12,888 nt of DNA. Source: an uncultured archaeon. GTDB taxonomy: Archaea; Halobacteriota; Methanosarcinia; Methanosarcinales; Methanoperedenaceae. Within the stretch, counting starts at the first letter, position 1, and the number at the start of each line of letters is the position of its first letter. The translations under genes were made by a program, and so were the position numbers. This document shows, piece by piece, positions 12,675 to 12,888 of this stretch. The DNA is taken from assembly GCA_902386085.1 (NCBI GenBank), contig CABMIA010000165.1, positions 1-12,888 on the forward strand, in the 5' to 3' direction. The notes under the pieces are model-generated. The model was given only the letters and a program-made list of their open reading frames with translations. It did not search any database and was not told where the DNA came from.

Positions 12675-12888
12675 ATGAAATCCATTGTTTTACTTTCATC
12701 AGGTCTTGATTCCACTGTTGCGTTCAGGGAAGCATACGACATGTGCGATGAACTTTTGTGCGTGACCTTTGATTACGGCCAGCGGGCAAGGAAAAAAGAG
12801 ATAAATTTTGCAAAAACCATCTGCGAGAAGTTCGCTGTAGCTCATATCGTTATCGATCTTCCCTGGTACAGGACATTTCGCGGCGCGC
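12675..12888 (+). CDS. queC: 7-cyano-7-deazaguanine synthase QueC, 3' end outside the window
   Basis: The first 71 residues of QueC, which converts 7-carboxy-7-deazaguanine to preQ0 with ATP and ammonia; in archaea preQ0 is the precursor of archaeosine in tRNA. The N-terminal ATP-pyrophosphatase loop SSGLDSTVAF (residues 8-17, here SSG instead of the usual SGG) and the block VTFDYGQRARKKEI are diagnostic. The ATG at 12675 is the natural start: the protein begins MKSIVLLSSG, and a TATA box lies 27-28 bases upstream. It is divergent from the fwd operon. The frame is open to the end of the window. Confidence 0.93.
   Translation, partial: MKSIVLLSSGLDSTVAFREAYDMCDELLCVTFDYGQRARKKEINFAKTICEKFAVAHIVIDLPWYRTFRGA

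Overview
The window looks like a chromosomal segment of a methane-metabolising archaeon in the Methanosarcinales neighbourhood, either a methanogen or an ANME-2-type methanotroph. The evidence is formylmethanofuran dehydrogenase genes (fwdB, fwdD and a linked Fe-S protein), an F420H2-oxidase-type flavodiiron protein, archaeal Elp3, QueC of the archaeosine route, PGF-CTERM and NosD-like surface proteins, TATA-box promoters and apparently leaderless genes. The species is inferred from gene content only.

Layout: (1) 2-2101, a 5'-truncated plasma-membrane-type H+ P-type ATPase, convergent with a small unknown gene (2147-2452, minus). (2) 2624-3817, a flavodiiron protein gene split by one in-frame TAA, then a frameshifted YHS-domain pseudogene (about 3857-4099). 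(3) 4222-7010, two toxin-antitoxin modules, VapBC-like (plus) and HicBA (minus), on either side of the tRNA-modifying enzyme Elp3. (4) 7134-7865, a Nif3-like protein with a leaderless promoter. (5) 8032-9157, a secreted NosD-like beta-helix surface protein broken by two single-base frameshifts. (6) 9467-9549, tRNA-Leu(CAA), then a secreted cohesin-like PGF-CTERM protein and a second, degenerate copy of the tRNA 3' end at 10352-10371. (7) 10492-12590 (minus), an operon of an Fe-S protein, fwdB (also split by one in-frame TAA) and fwdD. (8) 12675 to the end, the start of queC on the plus strand.

How the genes fit together: Fwd carries out the CO2/formylmethanofuran step of C1 metabolism, and the linked Fe-S protein probably feeds it electrons. 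The flavodiiron protein would remove O2 at the expense of F420H2. The proton ATPase would hold the membrane gradient. Elp3 and QueC modify tRNA. The cohesin-like and beta-helix proteins are cell-surface components.

The most striking feature is the number of coding lesions in otherwise well-preserved genes: in-frame TAA in fprA and in fwdB, two one-base frameshifts in the beta-helix gene, and a degraded YHS gene. Sequencing or assembly error, real gene decay and recoding cannot be separated from this sequence alone. I found no CRISPR array, complete insertion sequence or clearly novel multi-gene system.
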